DNA of 64,000 nt from Nipponacmea schrenckii (Eukaryota; Mollusca; Gastropoda; Lottiidae), in contig JAUJPP010000005.1 of NCBI GenBank assembly GCA_030562195.1, positions 19,331,106 through 19,395,105 of the forward strand, in the 5' to 3' direction. Positions 43,401-55,134 of the stretch are shown one piece after another (the stretch's first letter is position 1; every line of letters starts with the position of its first letter). A model generated the notes under the pieces. The model was not told where the DNA came from. It did no database searches and worked only from the letters and a program-made list of their open reading frames with translations. Made by a program: the position numbers and the translations under genes.

Positions 43401-46400
43401 CTTTGCCTCTGTCCAACCACCAACTCTGTATTTGCTTTTAGTTTTTCCAGTTTTTCATGCATGCTTAATAAATTTAAAAACTAATCTAAAAGCAACAGCC
43501 TGGGTCCTTTCCTCTTTCGTCCACCTGACCCTGTCTTCTTCTCAACTGTCCACAGTAAGTGATTGAAGTCTGTCATATTTAACTACATGTTTTATAACTT
43601 CAGGGGGTAATGGTCCAAAACAGTTATTATTAGAAGAAGTGAGAGAACAGTATCAACTAGACACCAGAGTCAAATTGCTGGGTGCTTTACAACATAGCCA
43701 AGTCAGAGACGTAAGTATTCAATTCATTGCTGTGAATGTGTACTTTCCATACTTCCTAGCAAGGATGTGCTTACCTCAATAACTATGATAGGAGTGTGTC
43801 CCTACTTACTACTTGCTTACGTCAAAATACTATGATAGGAGTCTGCCCCTACTTCCCAGCTAGGACATGCTTACCTCAAAATAACTGTGATAGGAGTCTG
43901 CCCCCACTTCCCCGCTAGGACATGCTTACCTCAAAATACAATGATAGGAGTCTGTCCCTACTTCCCAGCTAGGACATGCTTACCTCAAAATACTATGATA
44001 GGATCTGCCCCTACTTCCCAGCTAGGACATGCTTACCTCAAAATACAATGATAGGAGTCTGTCCCTACTTCCCAGCTAGGACATGCTTACCTCAAAATAC
44101 AATGATAGGAGTCTGTCCCTACTTCCTAGCTAGGGCATGCTTACCTCAAAATAACTGTGATAGGAGTCTGCCCCCACTTCCCCGCTAGGACATGCTTACC
44201 TCAAAATACAATGATAGGAGTCTGTCCCTACTTCCCAGCTAGGACATGCTTACCTCAAAATACAATGATAGGAGTCTGTCCCTACTTCCCAGCTAGGACA
44301 TGCTTACCTCAAAATACTATGATAGGAGTCTGCCCCTACTTCCCAGCTAGGACATGCTTACCTCAAAATACAATGATAGGAGTCTGTCCCTACTTCCCAG
44401 CTAGGACATGCTTACCTCAAAATACAATGATAGGAGTCTGTCCCTACTTCCCAGCTAGGACATGCTTACCTCAAAATACAATGATAGGAGTCTGTCCCTA
44501 CTTCCCAGCTAGGACATGCTTACCTCAAAATACAATGATAGGAGTCTGTCCCTACTTCCCAGCTAGGACATGCTTACCTCAAAATACAATGATAGGAGTC
44601 TGCCCCTACTTCCCAGCTAGGACATGCTTACCTCAAAATACAATGATAGGAGTCTGCCCCCACTTCCCAGCTAGGACATGCTTACCTCAAAATACAATGA
44701 TAGGAGTCTGTCCCTACTTCCCAGCTAGGACATGCTTACCTCAAAATACTATGATAGGAGTCTGTCCCTACTTCCCAGCTAGAACATGCTTACCTCAAAA
44801 TACCATGATAGGAGTCTGTCCCTACTTCCCAGCTAGGACATGCTAGCCTTATAATTACTGTGAGGGGTCCATAGTAATGCATATGCTATCTTTGACTTGG
44901 TTTTTAAGGACCATGCATTTCCCCAGGCTTTGTAGTAGCTCTGCATTTGTCATTTAATTTGTTTTTTTGTTCATGCAATATTTTGTTTATGGAGGCAAAA
45001 GACCTAGACACCAGATGCCACTTTTATTTTATCAACTCTGGAGTTTTTCAGAAGTCTACGTAGTTAATATTTTTCTTATATTTCAGGTATTAGTCCAAGG
45101 TGATATTTTATTAAATACATCTCTAACAGAAGCTTTTTGTATTGCCATTGTAGAAGCTGTTTGTTGTGGGTAAGTAGATTTTTAGTACTGGTTTGGTACA
45201 TAGTTTGTTAATCCAACTTTTAGTCTAAGGTGCTTCATTATTAAGTTAATTATGCATTAATTGAAATTAAATTGCTAAGTGGTGCAGTGAGTTAGATGCT
45301 ATCTTGCTATCCTGAGGTTCCAGGGTTCAATTCTGGCCAAGGTTGAGATGAACTTTCAGATTTTTCAGTCTGGTCTGGTTTTTGCTTGTCAGTGATGCAG
45401 GTCGCACGGACTAACTTGGAAAAAACATGTAAACTGAGGCCTGGTATGCTGCAGGCTGTGCCAATTTAAGATCCCTTGACAGCTGTAAAATGCAAAAAAA
45501 AGGTAGGCTATTGCAGCTGTCAGGGCAAAATTTCCCTCAATTGGGGACTGCATAACATTGCCAATTTTCGTCAGCCCCTAAGGTGCAGAAGAATAAGCCT
45601 TAAAACTCCATTCATTTTGTTTAGATCGTTAGTTATTGGTTTGTTTTTCCAACTTTTAGCTTAAAGTTTCACATGCTAAGAGAGGCTCTCTTTTGAGAAT
45701 GTTATTTTTGTTGTAGGTTAAAGGTTGTTAGTACGAATGTTGGAGGAGTCCCTGAAGTTTTGCCTCCAGAATTAATCACATTAGCTGATCCTAGTGTCAA
45801 AGGTAAAATTTGGGATGGGTGGGTATAACTCACATTGGAAACAGAGTCTAATTATTTTATGTTGCCTAATTTTGAAACAAATTTTACTATATTTTCCCAT
45901 TTTACTATAAGGTACAAACAGGTTTTAATTCTAATGAACAGCCCTTCGAGACAAGACAACTTAGTTTTTTTCAAACCTAAAAAATTAAAGGCCTTTTGCC
46001 CTCCATTCCACTTTAATAATGTTCATTGTCATATTTTTGGTATTTCTCAATACAAGGAGAGAGAGCTTGCTTGTTAGACTAAATGTCCAGGGTTCAATCC
46101 TGGCAAAGTTTGATTTTTCGACCTGGTTTCTGGAGGGACTGACATGGAAAAAGAGTCAGATGGGACAATAAACCCTGAGGCCCTAAGGGCAACAGGCTTT
46201 GCAAGTTAAAGATCCCTTGATCTCAAGAAGAATAGGCTGATGCCACTGTCCTGGCAAAATTTTCCTCATTGCACAATGCATGGTATTGCCTATTAGGTAC
46301 AGAAGAATAGTTTCTCAATACTAACACTGTTTATAAAGTCTTTGCAGAACAGACTTCTGAATAAAGTGATTTTAATTTTCAGGTTTGGTTGTTGCATTAA

Positions 46401-47701
46401 AAAAAGTTATTAAAGATGTTAAAGAAAGGAATACCCTACCAGCTGAAGATTCTCTGAACAAAATAAAGCAGGTGTATACATGGAGGAATGTTGCTAAACG
46501 CACAGAAAGAGTTTATGATAACGTTCACAAAGAAAAAACAAGAAATTTAGCAGAAAGACAAGACTGGTAAATAATCTTTCTTAGCATAAAAATAAAATTT
46601 TATGTTCTCAAAAAAGGTCAATATGAGTATATATTCATCAGTGAACTCACCTGGTGTCATAAAGTAACAGAATCACTTAAAATCTTGAAAACTCACAAAA
46701 TTAAGTCATTTTTGAATAACGCTTAATCAATTTAGAATGCAACTTTCATGCATGGCCACTTTCAAAATGCTCCTAATCAGTATGGTGTGAGGGCACTGTT
46801 ATAGTTTTTAGTTATTGTTACTTTCTACTAAATGAGTTTTGTCTCTATAAATGTAAACTGAATGTATGACAATATAGGAATATTAAAACAACCTGTTGTA
46901 ACTTAGAGTTTGACGCTATCGGCTATACGATTTCAGACAACTGACCTAATATATGTTGGCTCTGTATTTTCATATTAGCATATAAAATAGCTGAGTTACA
47001 TGAACTGTTATTTTGTATTGTTTCAGGTATTATAAATGTGGTCCAATTTCTGGTAAAGTGTATGCAATGGCTATAACAATTCATTTTTATTTCTTGCTGA
47101 TTTTACAGTGGCTGTTTCCAGAAAAAGTAGGTTTGAAACTTTGTATACTTCTTCGAGCCATAATTCTTTAAATCTATAATTTGCTCAGTGAGTTAGGTGC
47201 GTTCTTCTTCACTTCACTTCAAACTATTATATGATTGACTGATTTTGGTGTCAATTGAAAAATTTTAAAAATACAATATTAACTCAAACTAGAAAGCCAA
47301 TATTTGAATTTCGACTGCTTTTGTGGCTATTTCCAGTTAAATTTTTTCTAAGTCTTATACCTTGTGACCTTGACGTTTGTTGACCTTCCCTTTTATGTGG
47401 TTATATGTCATTAACCCTGGCCTTAACCCCAGATGGTACTTTCATTGGTTCCGTCAACTTCAGGTGTCACAACCTCCAAATACACAACATATCATAAATT
47501 GAGACTGGCATGTGGTCTAATCAACCTAAAAATTTACTTTTTTAGTCTCATACAATTTACCACATAACCAAATCTGTCCCCATCTGTGCCACATGGCTTA
47601 GTTTTATTGTTATTTTTCAGGATATGGAAAAGGCCGAAACTTGTCATAAATTTACTGCAAAAAAGGCATTCAATCTGAAATGTGGTGAGAAAATGAAATA
47701 A
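40450..47701 (+). CDS. PIGA: PIG-A, GPI-GlcNAc transferase catalytic subunit, complete
   Basis: Transfers GlcNAc from UDP-GlcNAc to phosphatidylinositol on the cytosolic face of the ER, the first step of GPI-anchor synthesis. Eleven exons: 40450-40683, 40967-41089, 41814-41989, 42595-42710, 42943-43050, 43604-43710, 45087-45169, 45717-45802, 46383-46566, 47027-47126, 47621-47701; 465 residues (human 484). GT4 glycosyltransferase features: [75 protein letters not shown], the [14 protein letters not shown] donor-site motif and [14 protein letters not shown]. Near the end, [18 protein letters not shown] is a single membrane segment followed by a short lumenal tail. The start is the first Met before the conserved block; no signal peptide, as expected. 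Confidence 0.95.
41117..41574 (+). mobile_element. TATACGCCCAC interspersed element in PIGA intron 2
   Basis: Starts TTTTTATACGCCCACATGAA and soon CGTATATTGTCATCGCC; ends TTATTGCTCAATTTATTATT, then GTATGTTACCTTGCCTGGCA. Both ends match, in reverse orientation, the element at 60130-60673; the interior is diverged. Probably non-autonomous; the ends show a weak TATACGCCCAC / GTGGGTGTATG inverted similarity. Confidence 0.75.
42880..42912 (+). mobile_element. SINE family 1 scrap
   Basis: Only the AATTTCCCTCATTATCCACT / GCATGCAT word of the family remains. Confidence 0.35.
43130..43405. repeat. 30-bp minisatellite in PIGA intron 5
   Basis: About nine copies of CATCCACCCAACTCTGTCTT, TGTCTCAATC. 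The 30-bp period gives spurious frames in both strands ([20 protein letters not shown]). Confidence 0.93.
43745..44850. repeat. 54-bp minisatellite in PIGA intron 6
   Basis: About 20 copies of a unit made of TAGGAGTCTGTCCCTACTTC, CCAGCTAGGACATGCTTACC, TCAAAATACAATGA. The central copies are almost identical, and edge copies are more diverged. The period is 18 codons, leaving a 229-codon open frame ([18 protein letters not shown] repeat). This is not taken as coding because it lies between well-defined PIGA exons. Confidence 0.95.
45280..45622 (+). mobile_element. SINE family 1, best full-length copy
   Basis: About 340 bp. The head is tRNA-like (GTGGTGCAGTGAGTTAGATG A box; GGGTTCAATTCTGG B box). 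The core TTGCTTGTCAGTGATGCAGG follows, then AACTGAGGCCTGG, GATCCCTTGACAGCTG, CAGGGCAAAATTTCCCTC, GTGCAGAAGAATAAGCCTTA and the end AAACTCCATTCATTTTG. Serves here as reference for the family. Confidence 0.85.
46050..46310 (+). mobile_element. SINE family 1 copy in PIGA intron 8
   Basis: B box GGGTTCAATCCTGG, AGGGACTGACATGGAAAAAG, GATGGGACAATAAACC, GATCCCTTGATC, CTGGCAAAATTTTCCTCATT, AGGTACAGAAGAATAG. Head slightly truncated, tail lost. Confidence 0.8.
46590..46740. mobile_element. Half copy of MITE family A
   Basis: AAAATTTTATGTTCTC, GGTCAATATGAGTATATATT, GTGTCATAAAGTAACAGAAT, GAAAACTCACAAAATTAA reproduce in reverse complement the right half of the 12618-12878 element. Confidence 0.8.
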
Positions 47702-48389
47702 AGTTACAGCCGTATGAAAGGACTGATACAAGCTCTTTTGACTCAATAATACAAACCCAAATTCATTTTTGATGTGTGAACTCTGAAGTGGTACTGAATT
47801 TTTTACTGACAGTATTATCCTTCAAATTTTCATTATATTGTTTTTTATTACTATTTTGTATATTCAGTTTAGATATTTGTGCATATCTAAGATGATTGCA
47901 AACAAAAACACAAGCAATTATCACATAAAAATTGTACTATTTTAGTATTTTTTAATGTAAACTTTGCATTGATGATTGGTTATGTCTAGATGTGCGCAAG
48001 TATTATTTTAAGACTGTTCTTTATTATATTTGTAATGTTAAAAATATTTATTTTATTAAAGTATATTATTAAGATATTTCTGGACGTCCTTGGAGGTTTC
48101 CAGACAGTAACACGATCGGTACCTTGTGTTCAAGTCTTCAGCCTAGTGTACTGTTTGTGTTTTGAAATGTCCTAGGATGTACGCAAATATCTTTGCCTGA
48201 ATGTGTCTTTTATATTTCACTTCCAAAGGATAACTTGGAGCTCATAACCAGATACATATCTTATTCTTCTGCACCTATGACAAAAACATTGCGAATGAGG
48301 TAAACAACGCATACTGCCTACTGTAAGTGTAACTGTGGCAAACCTACATTACCTACTTAAACTGTATAAGACAAACAACTCACTGACAA

Positions 48390-50540
48390 CTATTTGTGTA
48401 CATGAAACAAATACACATACTTCCAACTAAAACTGTACACAAAGCAAACAACACCCATACTATCTATTCACATTCTGCCTAATATAAAAAAATACAAACA
48501 ATACATATACTGTCTATTATAAGTGTACACAAGTCAAACAATACATATACTGTCTATTCATATTCTGCCTAATATAAAACAATACATATACTGTCTATTA
48601 TAAGTGTACACATGTCAAACAATACATATACTGTCTATTCATATTCTGCCTAATATAAACAATACATATACTGCTATTATAATGTACACAAGGCAAACAA
48701 TACATATACTGCCTATTATAAGTGTACACAAGGCAAACCACATATACTGCCTATTATAAGTGTACACGAGGCAAACCACACTATACTGCCTATTATAAGT
48801 GTACTCGAGGCAAACAACATACACAGACTATAATAAGTACCCGAGGCCAACCACACATATACTGCCTATTATAAGTGTACACAAGGCAAACCACACATAT
48901 ACTGCCTATTATAAGTGTACACAAGGCAAACAATACCTATACTGCCTATTATAAGTGTACACCAGGCAAACAAACACATACTGCCTATTATAAGTGTACA
49001 CAAGGCCAACCACACATATACTGTCTATTATAAGTGTACACAAGGCAAACAATACCTATACTGCCTATTATAAGTGTACACCAGGCAAACAATACACATA
49101 CTGCCTATTATAAGTGTACACAAGGCCAACCACACATATACTGTCTATTATAAGTGTACACAAGGCAAACAATACCTATACTGCCTATTATAAGTGTACA
49201 CAAGGCAAACCACACATATACTGCCTATTATAAGTGTACACGAGGCAAACCACACATACTGCCTATTATAAGTGTACTCGAGGCAAACCACATACACTGA
49301 CTATAATAAGTACACAAGGCAAACAATACCTGAACTGCCTACTATAAGTGTACACGAGGCCAACCACACATATACTGTCTATTATAAGTGTACCAATGCA
49401 AACAATACCTATACTGCCTATTATAATTGTACACAAGACAAACCAAACACATACTGCCTATTATAAGTGTACACAAGGCAAACAACGTTTGTACTGCCTA
49501 TTATAAGTGTACATGAGACAAACCACACATATATACTGCCTGTTATAGTGTACTCGAGGCAAACAACACACACTGCCTAATAAGTACACGAGGCAAACAA
49601 CATGTCTACTGCCTAGTATAAGTGTACACGAACCAACCACACATATACTGCCTATTATAAGTGTACATGAAGCAAACAATATATACTGCCTATTATAAGT
49701 GTACTCAAAGCAAACAACACACACTGCCTATAATAAGTACACGAGGCAAACAATACATATACTGTCTATTATAAGTGTACACGAGGCAAACAACACACAC
49801 TGCCTATTATAAGTGTACACGAGGCAAACCACACATATACTGCCTATTATAAGTGTACACGAGGCAAACAAACATATACTGCCTATTATAAGTGTACACC
49901 AGGCAAACCTATTATAAAGTGTACAGAGCAAACCACACATATACTGCCTATTATAAGTGTACCGAGGCAAACAACACACACTGCCTAATAAGTACACGAG
50001 GCAAACAACATATATACTGCCTATTATAAGTGTACACGAAGCAACAACATATACTGCCTATTATAAGTGTACATGAAGCAAACAATATATACTGCCTATT
50101 ATAAGTGTACTCAAAGCAAACAACACACACTGCCTATAATAAGTACACGAGGCAAACAACACGTATACTGCCTATTATAAGTGTACACGAGGCAAACAAC
50201 ACACACTGCCTATTATAAGTGGACACGAGGCAAACAATACTGAAACTGCCTACTATAAGTGTATACGAGGCCAACCACACATATACTGCCTATTATAAGT
50301 GTACACGAGGCAAACAATACATATACTGTCTATTTTAAGTGTACACCAGGCAAACTGCCTATTATAAATGTACACGCGTCACACACATATACTGCCTATT
50401 ATAAGTGTACACGAGGCAAACAATACCCAAACTGCCTACTATAAGTGTACACGAGGCCAACCACACATATACTGCCTATTATAAGCGTACACGAGGCAAA
50501 CAATACATATACTGCCTATTATAAGTGTACAAGATGCAAA
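48390..50540. repeat. 40-bp minisatellite, ~2.1 kb
   Basis: Some 50 imperfect copies of TGTACACAAGGCAAACAATA, CATATACTGCCTATTATAAG. Variants (CACGAGG, CCAACCACAC, TACTCGAGG) are interspersed and short deletions are common. It ends directly against the MITE pair at 50545. Confidence 0.95.
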
Positions 50541-50544
50541 CACA

Positions 50545-50768
50545 AATTTCTACCTGTGTTTCGCTTTAGCGACCAATGTCTGATATAAGGAATTTTTGGC
50601 CCATTCAACCTCGAAAATTTGATATTGGACTTTGGTCGCTAAAGCGAAACACGGTAGAAATTTCTACCGTGTTTCGCTTTAGCGACCAATGTCTGATATA
50701 AGGTTTTTTGGTCCATTCCACCTCGAAAATTTGATATTGGACTTTGGTCGCTAAAGCGAAAATTTTGG
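50545..50768. mobile_element. Two hairpin MITEs in direct tandem
   Basis: Each unit is about 110 bp. It begins with ATTTCTACCGTGTTTCGCTT and TAGCGACCAATGT, has a TTTTTGG.CCATTC / CCTCGAAAATTTGATATTGG middle, and ends with the inverse ACTTTGGTCGCTAAAGCG, AAACACGGTAGAAAT. Unit 1 is 50545-50661, unit 2 is about 50658-50768; they share the palindromic junction GTAGAAATTTCTAC. Unit 2 lacks the outermost right end. Confidence 0.9.
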
Positions 50769-50989
50769 GATATTTAACCCCCAAAATACGATAAGGGCAA
50801 ACTTTGACACCCTTACCTTATTCATAAACAAATTTGTTGTATTTTAGTCCCAACCTTTTCTACCCCAGAGAACTTCTTGTTTAAACATTTCTAAATAAAT
50901 TTATTTTCTCGGTAAATAACAACAAATATACAATAAAAAATATAGCTAGGCATGTCAAAATTAACAGGAAATGAATGAAACATGATATA

Positions 50990-53900
50990 AATAAATGAAA
51001 GAATGCATGATAATATGTAATGATTAACAAAATGTAATGATTGATGTTTGGGGAATAACAAGAAGGAATGACTGATGGTTGAACTAACAAGATACTTTAT
51101 ATATAAGATGTTATGACTGATAGAACAATAACATGATGTAATGATTAACAGGATGTAATGACTGATGGTGAAAACTAACAAGATGTATTCATTTATGGTT
51201 AGGTACTAACAAGATGTAATGACTGATGATTGGAGATTATTAAGCTGTAATGACTAATGGCTGGAGACTAACAAGTTGTAATGATTAAAAAGATGTAATG
51301 ACTGATGGTGAAATGTTATGACCGATGGTTGAACACTAACATGATGTAATGATTAACAGGAATAATGACTGATGGTGAAATGTTATGACCGATGGTTGAA
51401 CACTAACACGATGTAATGAATTATGGTGAAAACTAACCAGATGAAATCATTTATGGTTAGGTACTAACAAGATGTACAGATAATTGGTTGAACTAATGTG
51501 ATACATCTTGTAAGTTCTGAACCATCATTTAATGTAACGACTGATGGTTGAGGACTCACAATGTAATGAATGATGATTGGAGACTAACAAGATGTAATGA
51601 CTAATGGCTGGAGACAAAGCATGGTGACTGGTGGTTGGGGACTAATAAGACATAATGACTGATGGTGAACACAGACAAGCTGAAATGACTTACGGTTGAG
51701 GACTGACAAGATGAAATGACTTACGGTTGTGGACTAACCAGATGATGGATGTAATGACTGATGGTTGAGGACTAACAAGATGAAATGACTTATGGTGGAT
51801 TAACAAGATGAAATGACTTATGGTGGATTAACAAGATGAAATGACTTATGGTGGATTAACAAGATGAAATGACTTATGGTTGTGGACTAACCAGATGATA
51901 GATGAAATGACTTATGGTTGGGTACTAACAAGATGTAATGACTGATGGTTGAGGACTAACAATGTAATGACTGATGATTGGAGACTAACAATAAGATGTA
52001 ATAACTAATGGCTGGAGACTAACAAGATGTAATGACTAATGGCTGGAGACAAAACATGGTGACTGGTGGTTGGGGACTAATAAGACATTATGACTGATGG
52101 TGAACACAGACAAGCTGAAATAACTTATGGTTGGGTACTAACAAGATGAAATGACTTACGGTTGTGGACTAACAAGATGAAATGACTTATGGTTGAGGAC
52201 TAACAAGATGAAATGACTTATGGTGGATTAACAAGATGAAATGACTTATGGTTGTGGACTAACCAGATGATAGATGAAATGACTTATGGTTGGGTACTAA
52301 CAAGATGTAATGACTGATGGTTGAGGACTAACAATGTAATGACTGATGATTGGAGACTAACAATAAGATGTAATAACTAATGGCTGGAGACTAACAAGAT
52401 GTAATGACTAATGGCTGGAGACAAAACATGGTGACTGGTGGTTGGGGACTAATAAGACATTATGACTGATGGTGAACACAGACAAGCTGAAATAACTTAT
52501 GGTTGAAGACTAACAAGATGAAATGACTTATATAAATATAGTTTAGGACTAACAAGATGAAATGACTGATGGTTGTGGACTGACAAGATGAAATGACTTA
52601 TGGTTGTGGACTAACAAGATGAAATGACTTATAGTTGTGGACTAACAAGATGAAATGACTTATGGTTGAGGACTAACAAGATGAAATGACTTATGGTTGA
52701 AGCCTAACAAGATGAAATGACTTATGGTTGAAGCCTAACAAGATGAAATGACTTATGGTTGTGGACTAACAAGATGAAATGACTTATGGTTGTGGACTAA
52801 CAAGATGAAATGACTTATGGTTGTGGACTAACAAGATGAAATGAATTATGGTTGTGGACTAACAAGATGAAATGACTGGTGGTTGGGGACTAATAAGACA
52901 TAATGACTGATGGTGAACACAGACAAGCTGAAATGACTTATGGTTGTGGACTAACAAGATGAAATGACTTATGGTTGTGGACTAACAAGATGAAATGACT
53001 TATGGTTGTGGACTAACAAGATGAAATGACTTATGGTTGAGGACTAACATGATGAAATGACTTATGGTTGTGGACTAACCAGATGATAGATGAAATGACT
53101 GATGGTTGGGTACTAACAAGATGTAATGACTGATGGTTGGGGACTTAACACAATCTAATGACTAACAAGATGTGGTTTATTGTCCCATCCGAATGACTAG
53201 ACGCTTTTTCCATGTCAGTCCCTCTGACCTGCATTCCTGACAAGGAGAAACCGGGCTGAAAAATCTTGACCTTTGCCGGGAATGAACCTGGGACCCTCAG
53301 TTAGTGAGATGTACTGATTAACAAAATGTAATGACTGATTGTTGGTGATTAACAAAATGTGTTGAATTATGGTGAAAACAAACTAAGGAAATGTAATGAC
53401 TGATGGTTGGGGACAAGATGTAATAGCTCATGGTTCGATACTTAACGCAATGTAATGACTAACAAGATTTGTTGCCTGATGACTGATGGTTTGTGACTTA
53501 CAGGATGTACTGACTGATGATTAGGGACTGAGAAGATGTAATGACTGATGGTTGAATTCTAACAAGATGTTATGACTGATGGTGAAAACACTGAGCAGAT
53601 GTTATGACTGATGATAGGGGACTCACAAGATGTAAAGACTCACGTGATGACTGATGGTGGGTGATAAACAAGATGTTATGACTCAAGGTTGGGGACTAAC
53701 ACAATGTTATGACTGATGGTTAAAACTAACAGGATCTGACAACTAACAGGATGTGAGAACTAACAAGATGTTATAACTGAGGGTTGGGAATTAACAAGAT
53801 GATATGACTGATGGCTGGACATTTAACAAGATATGATTGATGGTTTGGGACTAACAAAATTTTACGACTGATGGTGAAACTAACAAGATGTAAAGACTAA

Positions 53901-54480
53901 CAAGCTGTTACAACTGAAGTCTGTTAAAGAACAAGATGTAATGACTAATGCTAGAGGACTAACAAAGACATGACAGTAATGACGGATGGTTTAACAATTA
54001 ACAAGATGTATTGATTGATGGCTTGGGACTAACAATCTAATGATTAACAAGTGTAATAACTAATGGTTGTGTATTAACAAGATGTAGTGACTGAGATGTA
54101 GTGACTGATGGCCGGATACTAACAAGATGTAATGACAGGTTTGAAATTAACAAGATGTGATGACTGGTGTTTCGGGACCAAAAAGATGTGATGATTAATG
54201 AGGTTTAATTACTGATGGTGGGCAATACACTAACAAGATGTAATGACTGATTTTTGGGACAAACAGGATGTGATGACTGATGTTTTAGGACTAACCAGGT
54301 TTAATCACTGATGTTTTGGGACAAACACGATGTAATGACTGATGTTTTAGGACTAACAAGATGTAATGACTGATGTTTTGGATTTTAACAATATCAAATG
54401 ACTTATGTTTTGGATTTTAACAATATCTAATGACTGATGGTTGAGACCTAACAAAATGTAACGACTGACAAAAACAAAAT
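50990..54480. repeat. 31-bp minisatellite, ~3.5 kb, with higher-order blocks
   Basis: More than 100 copies of AACAAGATGAAATGACTTAT, GGTTGTGGACT and its TAATGACTGATGG variants. The 51890-52135 block is repeated almost exactly at 52262-52500. Copies in 52590-53080 are the most homogeneous; both flanks are diverged. A minus-strand SINE sits inside at 53165-53310. Confidence 0.95.
53165..53310 (-). mobile_element. SINE family 1 head half, inside the 31-bp array
   Basis: On the minus strand: B box GGGTCCCAGGTTCATTCCC-like, TTTTTCAGCCCGGTTTCTCC, TTGTCAGGAATGCAGGTCAG, AGGGACTGACATGGAAAAAG and GATGGGACAATAAACCAC. It interrupts the minisatellite, so it inserted after the array existed. Confidence 0.8.
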
Positions 54481-55134
54481 ATAATAAAACAATGCAACAG
54501 AATATTAACAATGGCATGGAGATTACAATCATTCAACCACTATCTTGAAGATTCAAGTTATTCATAGAATGTTCTGTAGACTAAAGTAATCCTATTTTAA
54601 TCATGTACATAACATCCAGCTATTTTGTACTAAGTTTGATACTTTTCTATTTCATTGAAGTTTGTATAATTGGCTCTAGCAGCATTCCATGGTTGTGGCT
54701 ATTGCAGTTAAAGTAGCCACAGTTTGTAAAAGATGGACATAGTTCACATGAGTCCTAATTTGTTCACAACACAAAGATCATGCAAATCTCATAATGAACA
54801 TCAATAATAAAACCATTCTGATGCTAATAGATTTTAACTTAAGGTAGTATAATTGTCTATATAAGTGCTTCACAGCTAATAAAGGTAAAATCAGATGAGC
54901 CTGTGACTTTTTAAGCTGGTAAATCAATTATATAGACAATTGTATTCCCCTTATTACATGTTTTATGAAATTAAATCTTTTTCATACAAAATCTAACATA
55001 ATGAATTATAAAGTAACAGAAATACATTACATATGGAAAATAAAACAAACCTAGAGTAATTTTGATGCTACGATTGCCATAGCAAGAGACTGTACTGATA
55101 ATATAAAAATAATTTGAAACTAAAGATTGTAAGC

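Larger units (their letters stand above)
47702..55134. other. Intergenic region between PIGA and guanylate cyclase
   Basis: The PIGA (+) and cyclase (-) genes converge on this 7.4-kb region, most of which is tandem repeat (48390-50540, 50990-54480). An AATAAA overlaps the PIGA stop at 47697-47702, and ATTAAA/AATAAA-like words follow to about 48060. Open frames in the arrays (Tyr/Ile/Cys-rich) are repeat artefacts. 54490-55134 is unique AT-rich DNA where the cyclase 3' UTR should lie. Confidence 0.7.

Noticed and set aside
43113..43566. Overlapping proline/serine- and Gly/Glu/Lys-repeat open frames on both strands
   Set aside because: Codon-periodic 30-bp minisatellite in a PIGA intron.
43976..44846. 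229-codon open frame of an 18-residue repeat ([18 protein letters not shown])
   Set aside because: It is a 54-bp minisatellite whose period is a multiple of three, sitting between two confirmed PIGA exons. No splice-linked or start context supports translation.
48390..54480. Resemblance of the regularly repeated arrays to a CRISPR locus
   Set aside because: Units are contiguous, degenerate and without unique spacers, and the region is eukaryotic intergenic DNA.
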